A stretch of 45,951 nucleotides of DNA from JBCDBD01 sp039184335 (GCA_039184335.1 JBCDBD010000029.1:1-45951); one strand, 5' to 3'. Numbered from the stretch's first letter, positions 34,201-40,616 are shown. Notes: a model not told the origin generated them from the letters alone. Numbers and translations: made by a program.

Positions 34201-34689
34201 GGCAATGGAAACACTGAGGGTGAACAGAGGAGTCAAGCACCAAGTGAAGAAGAATTGAAAGAGTTGTATGAAATTTATAAAGAACAGCAGTTTTTACGCA
34301 GCCAACTGGAGCAACAATTGAACGATATCATTGAAATCGACAAACGGGATTTGGTGAAGAAACTCGCCAGACAGATGGAGAATTTCGAGAATGATCTATT
34401 AGAAAATGGAGTGACGCAAAGAACCTTAAACAAAATGAATGTCATTCAGCAGCAATTGTTGAAACTTGAGCGTGCAACACTAAAACAAGGCGAACAGCGT
34501 AAAAGGGAAGGCGAAACAACCAAAAGGCAGCATAATAACCCGATTATCACAAAGCCCGAGCTATTGAATGAATATGGGGATGATATTGAAATTTTAAACA
34601 GGCAAACATTACCTTTGCGGCAAAATTACCAAGATAGGGTAAAGGAATATTTTCAGAATGACAGCCTTCCATTACGAGATAGACTTTAA
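31261..34689 (+). CDS. DUF4175 large membrane and coiled-coil protein
   Basis: A 1,142-residue protein of a Bacteroidota family of unknown function (DUF4175). Seen: two or three membrane helices at about 22-85 (VKGLLLFFAFGLLIFLGLL and onward) and one at about 153-177; an extracytoplasmic beta-rich region to about 500 (LDYPDYTKKSNDIIKGTGNA); long charged coiled coils at about 505-720 (Lys/Glu/Gln-rich); and a Gly/Gln-rich low-complexity stretch before a final coiled coil. The start is a TTG: no in-frame ATG precedes it, and starting there gives the N-terminal helix (YQEIIDKLDQFTRKYY) that precedes the first membrane segment. Its 3' end overlaps ybeY by 32 bases, so the two, and probably mnmG, are cotranscribed. 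Confidence 0.85.
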   Translation: MSSYQEIIDKLDQFTRKYYVKLLVKGLLLFFAFGLLIFLGLLSIEYFLWMGTTARFVLFVLLLALECYFLFKLIIIPLTFLFKLRKGISNKEASLVIGRHFKEVNDKLFNLLDLAEDNNRSELLLASIEQRSKVLRLVPFIKAIKLKESLRYARYTVVPFAILLLLWISGNLAAFFSSYERVVNYDLAYEPPAPFTFHLLSDKLTVLDNEPLMLRMITKGDIKPEQVFVVVDGQQLQMQFKGGNHEYIFTPPIQSSSFYFLANGHTSRLYQMRSLKTPYVKDFYVELDYPDYTKKSNDIIKGTGNAIFPEGTKVRWNVLSAYTDTVTMTTNDTIALFSKQDEEFVYTKRVFDPLQYSISLSNLNIADFETLSYSFRIIKDTYPTIEVEEVLDSLNPNQAFYTGLAEDDYLIQKINLVCYPIDNIEAKQRLVLSTPTSNVDQFYYTFPSGLNLIKGKKYELFFEVIDNDGIHGGKISKSKVFKRYYLEDNDLIDRNLEFQESVLQHMDTSLDRLKNQKKELNDIQESQKQKEGFSFNDKKQVKDFLRRQKEQEQMMEKFSKQLKESLNKSVAKNEADKKLLRERLERQELEALKNAKLIEELNKVADKIDKEDLRKRLEELSKNQSNSERNLEQLLELTKRYYVREKASQLAKDLESLSKEQEELSKLKYGEEFTIEEQKKLNNEYKSLSEELDELKKDNQKLQKPLDLSIDTKKQTGAGQDQMEATEELNKQEIDRLSQEKRPIGDSNEKASQKQKSAAQKMKELSNSLQQGAAMGGGSSIVEDAEMLRQILDNLVSFSFNQEALFDKVQNTDLNVSVFSSMVKNQNELRTLFEHVDDSLFALSLRRAELSEFVNEQVTEVYYNIDKSLESITDNQLYQGASYQQYVINAGNALADFLANILDNMNQSMQAGKGSGNGQSDFQLPDIIKGQGALQEKMDIMAGQQKGSKQGKSDGGVTEPTGGEEKDGIGEQGIKQDMQRGNGNTEGEQRSQAPSEEELKELYEIYKEQQFLRSQLEQQLNDIIEIDKRDLVKKLARQMENFENDLLENGVTQRTLNKMNVIQQQLLKLERATLKQGEQRKREGETTKRQHNNPIITKPELLNEYGDDIEILNRQTLPLRQNYQDRVKEYFQNDSLPLRDRL

Positions 34690-35080
34690 GCTAAAAGACG
34701 AATCAAAGTTTTCCGATTGGATTGATAGGGTAATTGCTTCTGAAAACAAAAAGGGAGACCAAATCGATTTCATCTTTTGTGACGACTTTTATCTTTTGAA
34801 CATCAATTTACAGTATTTAAACCACGACACTTTTACCGACATCATCACGTTCGATTATTCTTCTGAAAAGGCAATATCAGGAGATATATTTATCTCTGTT
34901 GACAGGGTTCAAGAAAACGCAAGAACACATCAAGTTGAGTTTTACAATGAACTCATGCGCGTAATGAGCCATGGAGTTTTGCATTTGATGGGATATAGTG
35001 ATAAATCAGAGGATGATGTTAGGGAAATGCGAAGTAAAGAAGATGAAAAAATAAAATTGTTCCACGTGGAACATCTCTAG
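34658..35080 (+). CDS. ybeY: Endoribonuclease YbeY (rRNA maturation factor)
   Basis: YbeY is a metal-dependent endoribonuclease acting in 16S rRNA 3'-end maturation and ribosome quality control. The 140-residue length fits. The active-site motif reads HGVLHLMGYSD, with zinc-binding H105 and H109; the third canonical histidine of the HGxLHLxGYDH motif is D115 here. I recall that many Bacteroidota YbeY proteins also vary at this point, so the enzyme is probably functional, perhaps with a different ligand. The start lies inside the DUF4175 gene (32-base overlap), and mnmG starts two bases after the stop. A perfect parS palindrome lies within its last codons (134-139), fixing the protein end LFHVEHL. 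Confidence 0.92.
   Translation: MTAFHYEIDFKLKDESKFSDWIDRVIASENKKGDQIDFIFCDDFYLLNINLQYLNHDTFTDIITFDYSSEKAISGDIFISVDRVQENARTHQVEFYNELMRVMSHGVLHLMGYSDKSEDDVREMRSKEDEKIKLFHVEHL
35058..35073. promoter_or_regulatory. parS: parS site 1 (ParB-binding palindrome), inside the ybeY 3' end
   Basis: TGTTCCACGTGGAACA is a perfect 16-bp palindrome and matches the chromosomal parS consensus TGTTNCACGTGNAACA at every position. It is read through as codons of ybeY (FHVEH) and ends nine bases before the mnmG start. An identical copy follows mnmG. ParB binding nucleates the partition complex near the origin. Confidence 0.88.
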
Positions 35081-35082
35081 TT

Positions 35083-36951
35083 ATGTTTGAGAAAGAGTAC
35101 GATGTCATAGTTGTTGGTGGAGGACACGCTGGAGCTGAAGCTGCAGCTGCAGCTGCTAATTTAGGGTCAAGAACTTTGTTGGTGACCATGAATCTCCAAA
35201 CTATTGGACAGATGTCATGCAACCCCGCTATGGGGGGGATTGCAAAAGGACAAATAGTTCGTGAGATTGATGCCCTTGGTGGCTATAGTGGTATAATCAC
35301 TGACAGATCAGCCATTCAATTCAAAATGTTGAACAAGTCAAAGGGTCCTGCCATGTGGAGTCCACGTGCCCAAAATGATAGGATGCGATTTGCCGAGGAA
35401 TGGCGAATAGCATTGGAGCAAACTCCAAATGTTGATTTTTACCAAGAAATGGTTTCGGGTCTTTTGGTAAAGGGGACTAAGGCAGTAGGCGTAAGAACGT
35501 CATTGGGCCTTGATATTCACGCAAAAGCAATAGTGTTGACCAACGGCACTTTTTTGAACGGATTAATCCATATAGGAGAAAAACAGTTCGGAGGCGGAAG
35601 GGCAGGAGAAAAAGCCGCCACAGGCATCACTGAACAATTGGTTGATTTTGGATTTGATAGCGGCCGAATGAAAACTGGAACGCCCCCTAGGGTTGACGGC
35701 CGGTCCTTGGATTATTCAAAGATGACGTTACAACCTGGAGACGAACACCCAGACCGTTTTTCATATTTAGACACACCCAAGCTACAAAAACAGCGTGATT
35801 GTCACATGACCCGAACCAGTCGTTTGGTTCACGATTTGCTGCGCGAAGGTTTTGATCGTTCTCCTATGTTCAACGGGCGCATAAAGAGTATCGGCCCGAG
35901 ATATTGCCCATCTATAGAAGACAAGATCAATCGTTTTGCAGATAAAGATTCCCATCAAATTTTTGTTGAACCTGAAGGTTGGAACACAGTAGAGGTATAT
36001 GTCAACGGCTTTTCAACTTCATTACCAGAAGATGTTCAGTATAGTGCACTAAGTTCAGTGGCAGGCTTTGAAAATGTAAAGTTTTTTCGTCCAGGCTATG
36101 CTATCGAGTATGATTATTTTCCTCCAACCCAGTTGAGGCACTCCTTAGAAACAAAGTTAATTCAGGGACTTTATTTTGCAGGCCAGATCAACGGCACAAC
36201 CGGTTATGAAGAAGCTGCATCCCAAGGTTTGATGGCAGGTATAAACGCCCACCTTAAGATTAATGACAAGGAACCCTTTGTGTTGAAGCGTGATGAAGCT
36301 TATATAGGCGTTCTTATTGATGACTTGATTACAAAGGGCACGGAAGAACCCTACCGAATGTTTACATCACGAGCTGAGTATAGAACCTTACTTCGCCAAG
36401 ACAATGCTGACCTACGGTTGACAGAAAGAAGTTATAGACTAGGCCTTGCGAAAGAAGAACGCCTGCAAAAGGTGCACGACAAAAAGCAAAAGTCACATAA
36501 TTTTGTAAAGTTTTTTAAAGACACCAGTTTTGTGCCAAGTGAGATCAATCCTATTTTAGAATCAATAGATTCAGCACCAGTAAAGCAAGCGGATAAGTTG
36601 TTTAAGGTGTTCTCTAGGCCTAAAGTGACGATGGATCACATGTTGCAATTGAAAACGGTTTCTGGTTTTGTTGCCGCAAATGAACTACAACCAGAGGTGT
36701 TGGAACAAGCTGAGATTCAAGTGAAATATTCTGGTTATATCGAAAAGGAAAAAAGCAATGCTGACAAATTGAATCGGCTCGAAAATATTAAGATTCCTGA
36801 TAATTTTGACTACTCCAAGTTAAAGTCGCTATCATTTGAAGCCCGTGAAAAACTGGAATATATACGGCCTGTTACCATTTCACAAGCCTCTAGAATAAGT
36901 GGTGTTTCACCTGCAGACATTAGTGTCTTACTGGTTTTTTTAGGTAGATGA
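35083..36951 (+). CDS. mnmG: tRNA uridine-5-carboxymethylaminomethyl modification enzyme MnmG
   Basis: MnmG (GidA) binds FAD and, with MnmE, modifies the wobble uridine (cmnm5U34) of certain tRNAs. The 622-residue length is typical. Seen: the N-terminal FAD dinucleotide fold VIVVGGGHAGAEAA, SCNPAMGGIAKGQIVREID, KTGTPPRVDGRS, and the GLYFAGQINGTTGYEEAA motif, followed by the helical C-terminal domain that contacts tRNA and MnmE. It begins two bases after ybeY, so it is translated from the same mRNA. Identical parS palindromes flank it on both sides. In many bacteria mnmG lies near oriC. The A-rich leader usual in this phylum is not apparent because the parS site occupies the ribosome-binding region. 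Confidence 0.97.
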   Translation: MFEKEYDVIVVGGGHAGAEAAAAAANLGSRTLLVTMNLQTIGQMSCNPAMGGIAKGQIVREIDALGGYSGIITDRSAIQFKMLNKSKGPAMWSPRAQNDRMRFAEEWRIALEQTPNVDFYQEMVSGLLVKGTKAVGVRTSLGLDIHAKAIVLTNGTFLNGLIHIGEKQFGGGRAGEKAATGITEQLVDFGFDSGRMKTGTPPRVDGRSLDYSKMTLQPGDEHPDRFSYLDTPKLQKQRDCHMTRTSRLVHDLLREGFDRSPMFNGRIKSIGPRYCPSIEDKINRFADKDSHQIFVEPEGWNTVEVYVNGFSTSLPEDVQYSALSSVAGFENVKFFRPGYAIEYDYFPPTQLRHSLETKLIQGLYFAGQINGTTGYEEAASQGLMAGINAHLKINDKEPFVLKRDEAYIGVLIDDLITKGTEEPYRMFTSRAEYRTLLRQDNADLRLTERSYRLGLAKEERLQKVHDKKQKSHNFVKFFKDTSFVPSEINPILESIDSAPVKQADKLFKVFSRPKVTMDHMLQLKTVSGFVAANELQPEVLEQAEIQVKYSGYIEKEKSNADKLNRLENIKIPDNFDYSKLKSLSFEAREKLEYIRPVTISQASRISGVSPADISVLLVFLGR

Positions 36952-36960
36952 CGCATGATC

Positions 36961-36976
36961 TGTTCCACGTGGAACA
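36961..36976. promoter_or_regulatory. parS: parS site 2 (ParB-binding palindrome), downstream of mnmG
   Basis: A second perfect TGTTCCACGTGGAACA, identical in all 16 bases to the copy at 35058-35073, starts nine bases after the mnmG stop. It is intergenic, between the stop and the mnmG terminator, so its conservation is not explained by coding. Confidence 0.9.
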
Positions 36977-36981
36977 TCATC

Positions 36982-37010
36982 TGGGCTTTTACGAACTGCC
37001 CATCTTTTTT
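36982..37010 (+). terminator. Probable terminator of the DUF4175-ybeY-mnmG unit
   Basis: TGGGC (36982-36986) and GCCCA (36998-37002) form a 5-bp stem with an 11-base loop, followed by TCTTTTTT. It starts six bases after parS site 2. The stem is short, so the call is moderate. Confidence 0.55.
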
Positions 37011-37194
37011 ATATGTGAGCTAGAGCCATTAATAAGTTGGCGATGTTTAGAACAATTGCTTTTGTGCAATATGGTATTATATAAAAGATCAATTGCACGA
37101 TTGTGCAGATGTGATACAACCTAAATTAAGGATTTAGGGCGGTATCTTTTTTGGCATCAAAAAACAAGTTGATATCAATAGGGAAAATTTGTTT

Positions 37195-37284
37195 ATGGAA
37201 AAAGAAGGTGCTACTGCTTGCACTGGCAACTGTGCCAAGACACGAACTGGTATGGGTAAAGATTTGTGTATCTTCGGAACTTGA
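37195..37284 (+). CDS. Candidate small Cys-containing ORF (29 residues)
   Basis: In the 355-base gap between mnmG and the methyltransferase an ATG opens a 29-residue frame (MEKEGATACTGNCAKTRTGM, then GKDLCIFGT) with three Cys. The frame stays open back to a stop at 37135, giving about 49 codons without an earlier ATG. The composition looks protein-like, but there is no recognised family, no clear promoter and no proof of translation. It might also be a remnant of a longer gene. The rest of the gap holds parS site 2, the mnmG terminator and otherwise nothing I can name. Confidence 0.25.
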   Translation: MEKEGATACTGNCAKTRTGMGKDLCIFGT

Positions 37285-37306
37285 AAGCTGACTGTAGATA
37301 GCGATA

Positions 37307-38137
37307 ATGGGCCTATATTTAACAACCAAAGACTTTTCAGTTTCGTCAGAAACATTTGAATTGCATTATGAGCACGAATCAAAAATGCTCATTACCCATC
37401 CGCACCCAGAAGACCTGGCACCGTACTATGACAGTGAAGCATATATTTCACATACCGATTCAAATGCTTCAATGGTAGATTGGTTATATCAGCGAGTCAA
37501 GGCAATAAATCTTCGCAAAAAGATACAAACAATTGAAAATCAAGGATTTAGTAAAGTAAAATTATTGGATTTTGGCGCGGGAACAGGAGATTTTTTAAAA
37601 AAAGCTAAAGCAAAAGGATTTAAGGTCAGGGGTATAGAACCAAATAAAAAGGCAAGACAAAATGCAGTCAAAAAAGGAATCAGTCTCAGCAATCACATCA
37701 ACCATTTTTCTGGTGATACTTTTGATGTCATTACACTTTGGCATGTATTGGAACATTTGCCAGATCTTAATACCCAACTAAAACAGGTGTTGGCATTGTT
37801 GGATGCAAATGGGATGTTGGTTGTCGCAGTACCGAATTATAAATCGTATGATGCCAAACACTATGGCCGTTATTGGGCAGGATATGATGTTCCAAGGCAT
37901 TTGTGGCATTTTTCACGAACAGCCATTCATCAACTTTTTGACCAACACCATATGCAGGTAATAGCAATTCGACCTATGCTTTTTGATGCTTTTTATGTTT
38001 CATTGCTCTCAGAAAAATACAAGGGGAATAGATTGGCTTTAATAAATGCATTCATCATTGGCCTATGGTCAAATCTCAGGGCCTGCTTTTCAAAAGAATA
38101 CTCTTCGTTGATTTATGTATTAAAACGCAAGAATTGA
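37307..38137 (+). CDS. Class I SAM-dependent methyltransferase
   Basis: A 276-residue protein with the Rossmann methyltransferase core: motif I KLLDFGAGTGDFL (about residues 84-96), GIEPN at the end of strand 2 (acidic residue binding the SAM ribose), DVITLWHVLEHLPD (motif IV region), and GMLVVAVPN. The HVLEHLPD segment and the ISHTDS segment before the core are typical of the family often annotated near sugar or small-molecule methylation; the substrate is unknown. Related proteins usually start with a CxxC zinc-binding segment before and within the ETFEL region; here the first is absent and YEHES stands where the second CxxC would be. An in-frame stop at 37295 shows that no longer form exists in this frame. 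Confidence 0.8.
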   Translation: MGLYLTTKDFSVSSETFELHYEHESKMLITHPHPEDLAPYYDSEAYISHTDSNASMVDWLYQRVKAINLRKKIQTIENQGFSKVKLLDFGAGTGDFLKKAKAKGFKVRGIEPNKKARQNAVKKGISLSNHINHFSGDTFDVITLWHVLEHLPDLNTQLKQVLALLDANGMLVVAVPNYKSYDAKHYGRYWAGYDVPRHLWHFSRTAIHQLFDQHHMQVIAIRPMLFDAFYVSLLSEKYKGNRLALINAFIIGLWSNLRACFSKEYSSLIYVLKRKN

Positions 38138-38277
38138 CCAATTAAGCGATTTGTAGCGCATTTTAAAAACAGCTAAATGTATTTGCCTGTCCAGAAAAAG
38201 AAACGCGCTCTAAGCGAGAAAGAAAAAGGCTGATTGCATAGACAAAAGTAATTTATTGGCGTTGCTGTCATAACCAC

Positions 38278-38310
38278 ACCCTATGATTGCTGCGAAACAT
38301 AGGGTTTTTT
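38278..38310 (+). terminator. Intrinsic terminator upstream of the OmpH-like gene
   Basis: ACCCTATG (38278-38285) and CATAGGGT (38298-38305) form an 8-bp stem with a 12-base loop, followed by more T. It lies 140 bases after the methyltransferase stop and just before the next promoter, so the methyltransferase mRNA has a long 3' UTR, or a small RNA ends here. Confidence 0.8.
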
Positions 38311-38347
38311 GAAGAAAAGTTAACAGCTGTCATTCGAAAAGCTTTTC

Positions 38348-38355
38348 TATTTTTG
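38348..38355 (+). promoter_or_regulatory. Probable -7 box of the OmpH-like gene
   Basis: TATTTTTG matches TAnnTTTG exactly and lies 20 bases before the ATG, directly after the preceding terminator. No clear -33 element is seen. Confidence 0.5.
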
Positions 38356-38375
38356 CGCATCATTAAATATGAAAC

Positions 38376-38882
38376 ATGAAAAAAATCATAGCGTTTGTCC
38401 TTTTTTCGACCATTGTTGGTTGTCAGCAAAATAAGATTGGATATGTAGACAATGTTAAATTACTGGATGATTACCAAGAGAAGAAAGACGTAGAAGCAAA
38501 GTACAATGCCAAAGTAGATGCGCTGACCAAAAAAAGGGACAGTATATCACAGGCGTTTCAATTAGAACTACAGGCATTTCAGACCAAAGCCCAAAACATG
38601 TCGCAAAAGAGTGCTCAAGATGAATATGCAATATTGCAACAAAAGGGACAGTTCGTGGGGCAACAGCTACAACAAGAAGAACAATTGTTACAGCAAACAG
38701 GTCAAGCAGAAATCGACAGTGTGGTAAGCAAGGTCAAAAGCGAGATAAAGGCGTATGGCGAGGCGAACGGATACAGCTATATACTTAGTGGTGGTGATGG
38801 TGGTAGCGTGCTTTACGGTACAGACACAGATAATCTGACAGGGCAGATCCTACAGATATTGAATGATAACTACAAGAATTAA
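38376..38882 (+). CDS. OmpH/Skp-family periplasmic chaperone-like lipoprotein
   Basis: A 168-residue protein with a lipoprotein-type signal (MKKIIAFVLFSTIVGC, Cys at residue 16). The body is a long charged and Gln-rich helical pair (about 35-130), the tentacle architecture of Skp, framed by the beta strands IGYVDNVKLLDDY and YSYILSGGDGGSVLYG that form the trimerisation barrel in Skp. Skp-like proteins hold outer-membrane proteins in the periplasm. The lipid anchor would tether this one to a membrane. It stands alone, bounded by a terminator and promoter upstream and an unusual poly-G hairpin downstream. Confidence 0.82.
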   Translation: MKKIIAFVLFSTIVGCQQNKIGYVDNVKLLDDYQEKKDVEAKYNAKVDALTKKRDSISQAFQLELQAFQTKAQNMSQKSAQDEYAILQQKGQFVGQQLQQEEQLLQQTGQAEIDSVVSKVKSEIKAYGEANGYSYILSGGDGGSVLYGTDTDNLTGQILQILNDNYKN

Positions 38883-38904
38883 GGGACTTTCCGGTATAAT
38901 TAAA

Positions 38905-38943
38905 ATAGCATAGGGGGGGGGTAAATTACCCCCCCTATGCTAT
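38905..38943. terminator. Long poly-G/poly-C hairpin between convergent genes
   Basis: ATAGCATA plus seven G pairs with seven C plus TATGCTAT, a perfect 15-bp stem around a 9-base loop; the G run is nine long. Read on the minus strand it is followed by TTTAATTATA, so it likely ends the DoxX-like transcript, whose stop codon lies inside the stem (38940-38942). It may also end the plus-strand OmpH-like transcript, but no T-tract follows on that side. Confidence 0.7.
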
Positions 38944-39341
38944 GAAAGCTGTAATAGAATTACCAATACTATAGAGGGAATAAAGTAAACCACAATGGTT
39001 TTGGCACCTTCATAATCTTTGGCCAGTCGCTGCCCCAAAAGCAGCATTAAAAGGGTCATACATGATGAAATAGACCCGTAAAGGGCAAATGAAACTTGCT
39101 TTTGCACTATAATTTCAAAGAATCCGACGATGCAAAGTAAAGCAGAAAGCGCTTCAAATACTGTAATCAGCAAAGTCAAGAGCGGCACCATATTCTTGAA
39201 AGGAGAATTTGCGAAATGTGTCTTTAGCCAAGATAGGTTTCCTTTCCAATCGAACAATTTATCCAGTCCACTCTGTAAAAATGTGACAATTAGAAAAAGT
39301 AGCAACAGTAGTTCTGGTGAGTTTGCTAAAATAGACTTCAT
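38940..39341 (-). CDS. DoxX-like small membrane protein
   Basis: A 133-residue protein with four hydrophobic segments (for example ELLLLLFLIVTFLQSGLDKL and SIVLVILLQL). The segment FLQSGLDKLFDWKGNLSWLK followed by FANSPFKNMVP and GQRLAKDYEGA is the pattern of the DoxX-like family found beside housekeeping genes in flavobacteria. The function is unknown; DoxX relatives are linked to redox stress and quinone-related membrane complexes. It follows holB by 11 bases and is probably cotranscribed with it. Its stop codon lies in the stem of the poly-G hairpin. Confidence 0.75.
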   Translation of the reverse strand: MKSILANSPELLLLLFLIVTFLQSGLDKLFDWKGNLSWLKTHFANSPFKNMVPLLTLLITVFEALSALLCIVGFFEIIVQKQVSFALYGSISSCMTLLMLLLGQRLAKDYEGAKTIVVYFIPSIVLVILLQLS

Positions 39342-39352
39342 CGATAGTGGTA

Positions 39353-40489
39353 TTAAGCAGCCTTTCTGTGTAAAAGGCGGGTCAGTTTAATGGAAAGATC
39401 GGTAAAAATGATTTTTGCATTGCCATTGCGTTCAATGTGGTAAGCAGCTTTTTCAAGTTCATCGGTAATGGCTTGTACATTATTTTCGTGAACAAAGGGG
39501 GCAAACTTTTCAAGCTGAAAACCTTCAATGTGCACTTTAAAAAAAACGAGATCGTTCACCCCATAATTTATAAAAAGTGCTTGTCGAATGATTCTCGAAC
39601 AGAAGTCCAAAAATTTTTTTTGGGTCTCCCGACCGGTTTTTGATACTTCATCACTCCATAGGATAAGCTCATGTATAGCTCCTTTGTTTCCCTTCGCCTT
39701 AAAGGCACTGCGTACCCATTGTACAAACCATTTTTCAAAAAATAGATCTTCAGCATCGTTCTGAAGAAGGTCTAGGGCTAGGTTGAAGTTGCCATTTGCT
39801 TGGTGTGCTATGGAGTATGCTTCGCCATCGGGCACCTTTTTGGCCAGGAGGGCATTTACAATTTCACTTTCGGGTAAAGGGGGCAGGCGTAGTGTTTGGC
39901 ACCTTGACCTAATGGTTTTGATAAGCTGTGTCTCGTCTTCAGCGATAAGAATTAATACAGTTTTTTCTGGAGGTTCTTCAATGAGCTTTAAGAGCTTGTT
40001 GGCAGCTGAAGTATTCAATTTTTCTGCCATCCATACCACCATGGCCTTATACCCTCCTTCATAAGATTTCAAAGACAGCTTTTTTACCATCTCTTGGGCT
40101 TCATCCACGCCTATTTGACCCTGTTTTTTTTCAATGCCAATCAATCGATACCAATCAAAAAGGTTGCCATAAGGCTGTTCTTTGACAAACTGCCGCCATT
40201 CGTCAATATAATGATCGCTCACCGCATGTGACTTCACTTTATCTGAATTGGTCACCGGAAAGACAAAGTGTAGGTCTGGGTGCATAAGTGCATCGCATTT
40301 GTTGTTACTGGTCACGGGATCATTTGATTCATGGCAAATGATGTGTTGGGCATAGGCTATTGCCAGGGGCAATGAACCGCTTCCTTCGGGCCCCACAAAT
40401 AATTGGGCATGCGCAATACGCCCCCGGTCAATGGTAGACATAAGATGCGATTTGAGATGTTCTTGGCCTATAATATTTGAAAAGCGCAT
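39353..40489 (-). CDS. holB: DNA polymerase III subunit delta'
   Basis: Clamp-loader subunit of the replicative polymerase, 378 residues. Seen: the start MRFSNIIGQEHLKSHLMST, a degenerate P-loop GPEGSGS in which the Walker lysine is replaced (delta' does not hydrolyse ATP), and the AAA+ core WMAEKLNTSAANKLLKLIEE-PPEKT with sensor 1 segment TIRSRCQTLRL (SRC motif). The zinc module usual in delta' (four Cys) is reduced to two Cys here. I chose the ATG at 40489, which gives the conserved FSNIIGQ start; an ATG 84 bases upstream adds a non-conserved segment and runs through the promoter. A -7 box lies only four bases before the ATG, so the mRNA may be leaderless. Confidence 0.92.
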   Translation of the reverse strand: MRFSNIIGQEHLKSHLMSTIDRGRIAHAQLFVGPEGSGSLPLAIAYAQHIICHESNDPVTSNNKCDALMHPDLHFVFPVTNSDKVKSHAVSDHYIDEWRQFVKEQPYGNLFDWYRLIGIEKKQGQIGVDEAQEMVKKLSLKSYEGGYKAMVVWMAEKLNTSAANKLLKLIEEPPEKTVLILIAEDETQLIKTIRSRCQTLRLPPLPESEIVNALLAKKVPDGEAYSIAHQANGNFNLALDLLQNDAEDLFFEKWFVQWVRSAFKAKGNKGAIHELILWSDEVSKTGRETQKKFLDFCSRIIRQALFINYGVNDLVFFKVHIEGFQLEKFAPFVHENNVQAITDELEKAAYHIERNGNAKIIFTDLSIKLTRLLHRKAA

Positions 40490-40493
40490 AAAC

Positions 40494-40501
40494 CAAAGAT
40501 A
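40494..40501 (-). promoter_or_regulatory. Probable -7 box of holB
   Basis: The minus strand reads TATCTTTG, an exact TAnnTTTG match, ending four bases before the holB ATG; TTGG lies about 20 bases upstream. The predicted transcription start would fall at or next to the start codon. Confidence 0.55.
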
Positions 40502-40589
40502 CATTTTTTGTTTTCGTAGAGCCAATGGCCATTGTTTCAAACATAACATAAATATGATATGGCTTATTTTCAAACCACAAGGAAATCTT

Positions 40590-40597
40590 TACATTTG
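40590..40597 (+). promoter_or_regulatory. Probable -7 box of pgk
   Basis: TACATTTG, the same octamer as in the tRNA-Cys promoter, lies 19 bases before the pgk ATG. With the holB box it forms a divergent promoter pair in the 127-base gap. Confidence 0.6.
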
Positions 40598-40616
40598 AAA
40601 TGCCAAATGAGATGCA

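Noticed and set aside
35363..35368. CACGTG core inside mnmG
   Set aside because: Flanking bases do not match the TGTT and AACA arms of parS.
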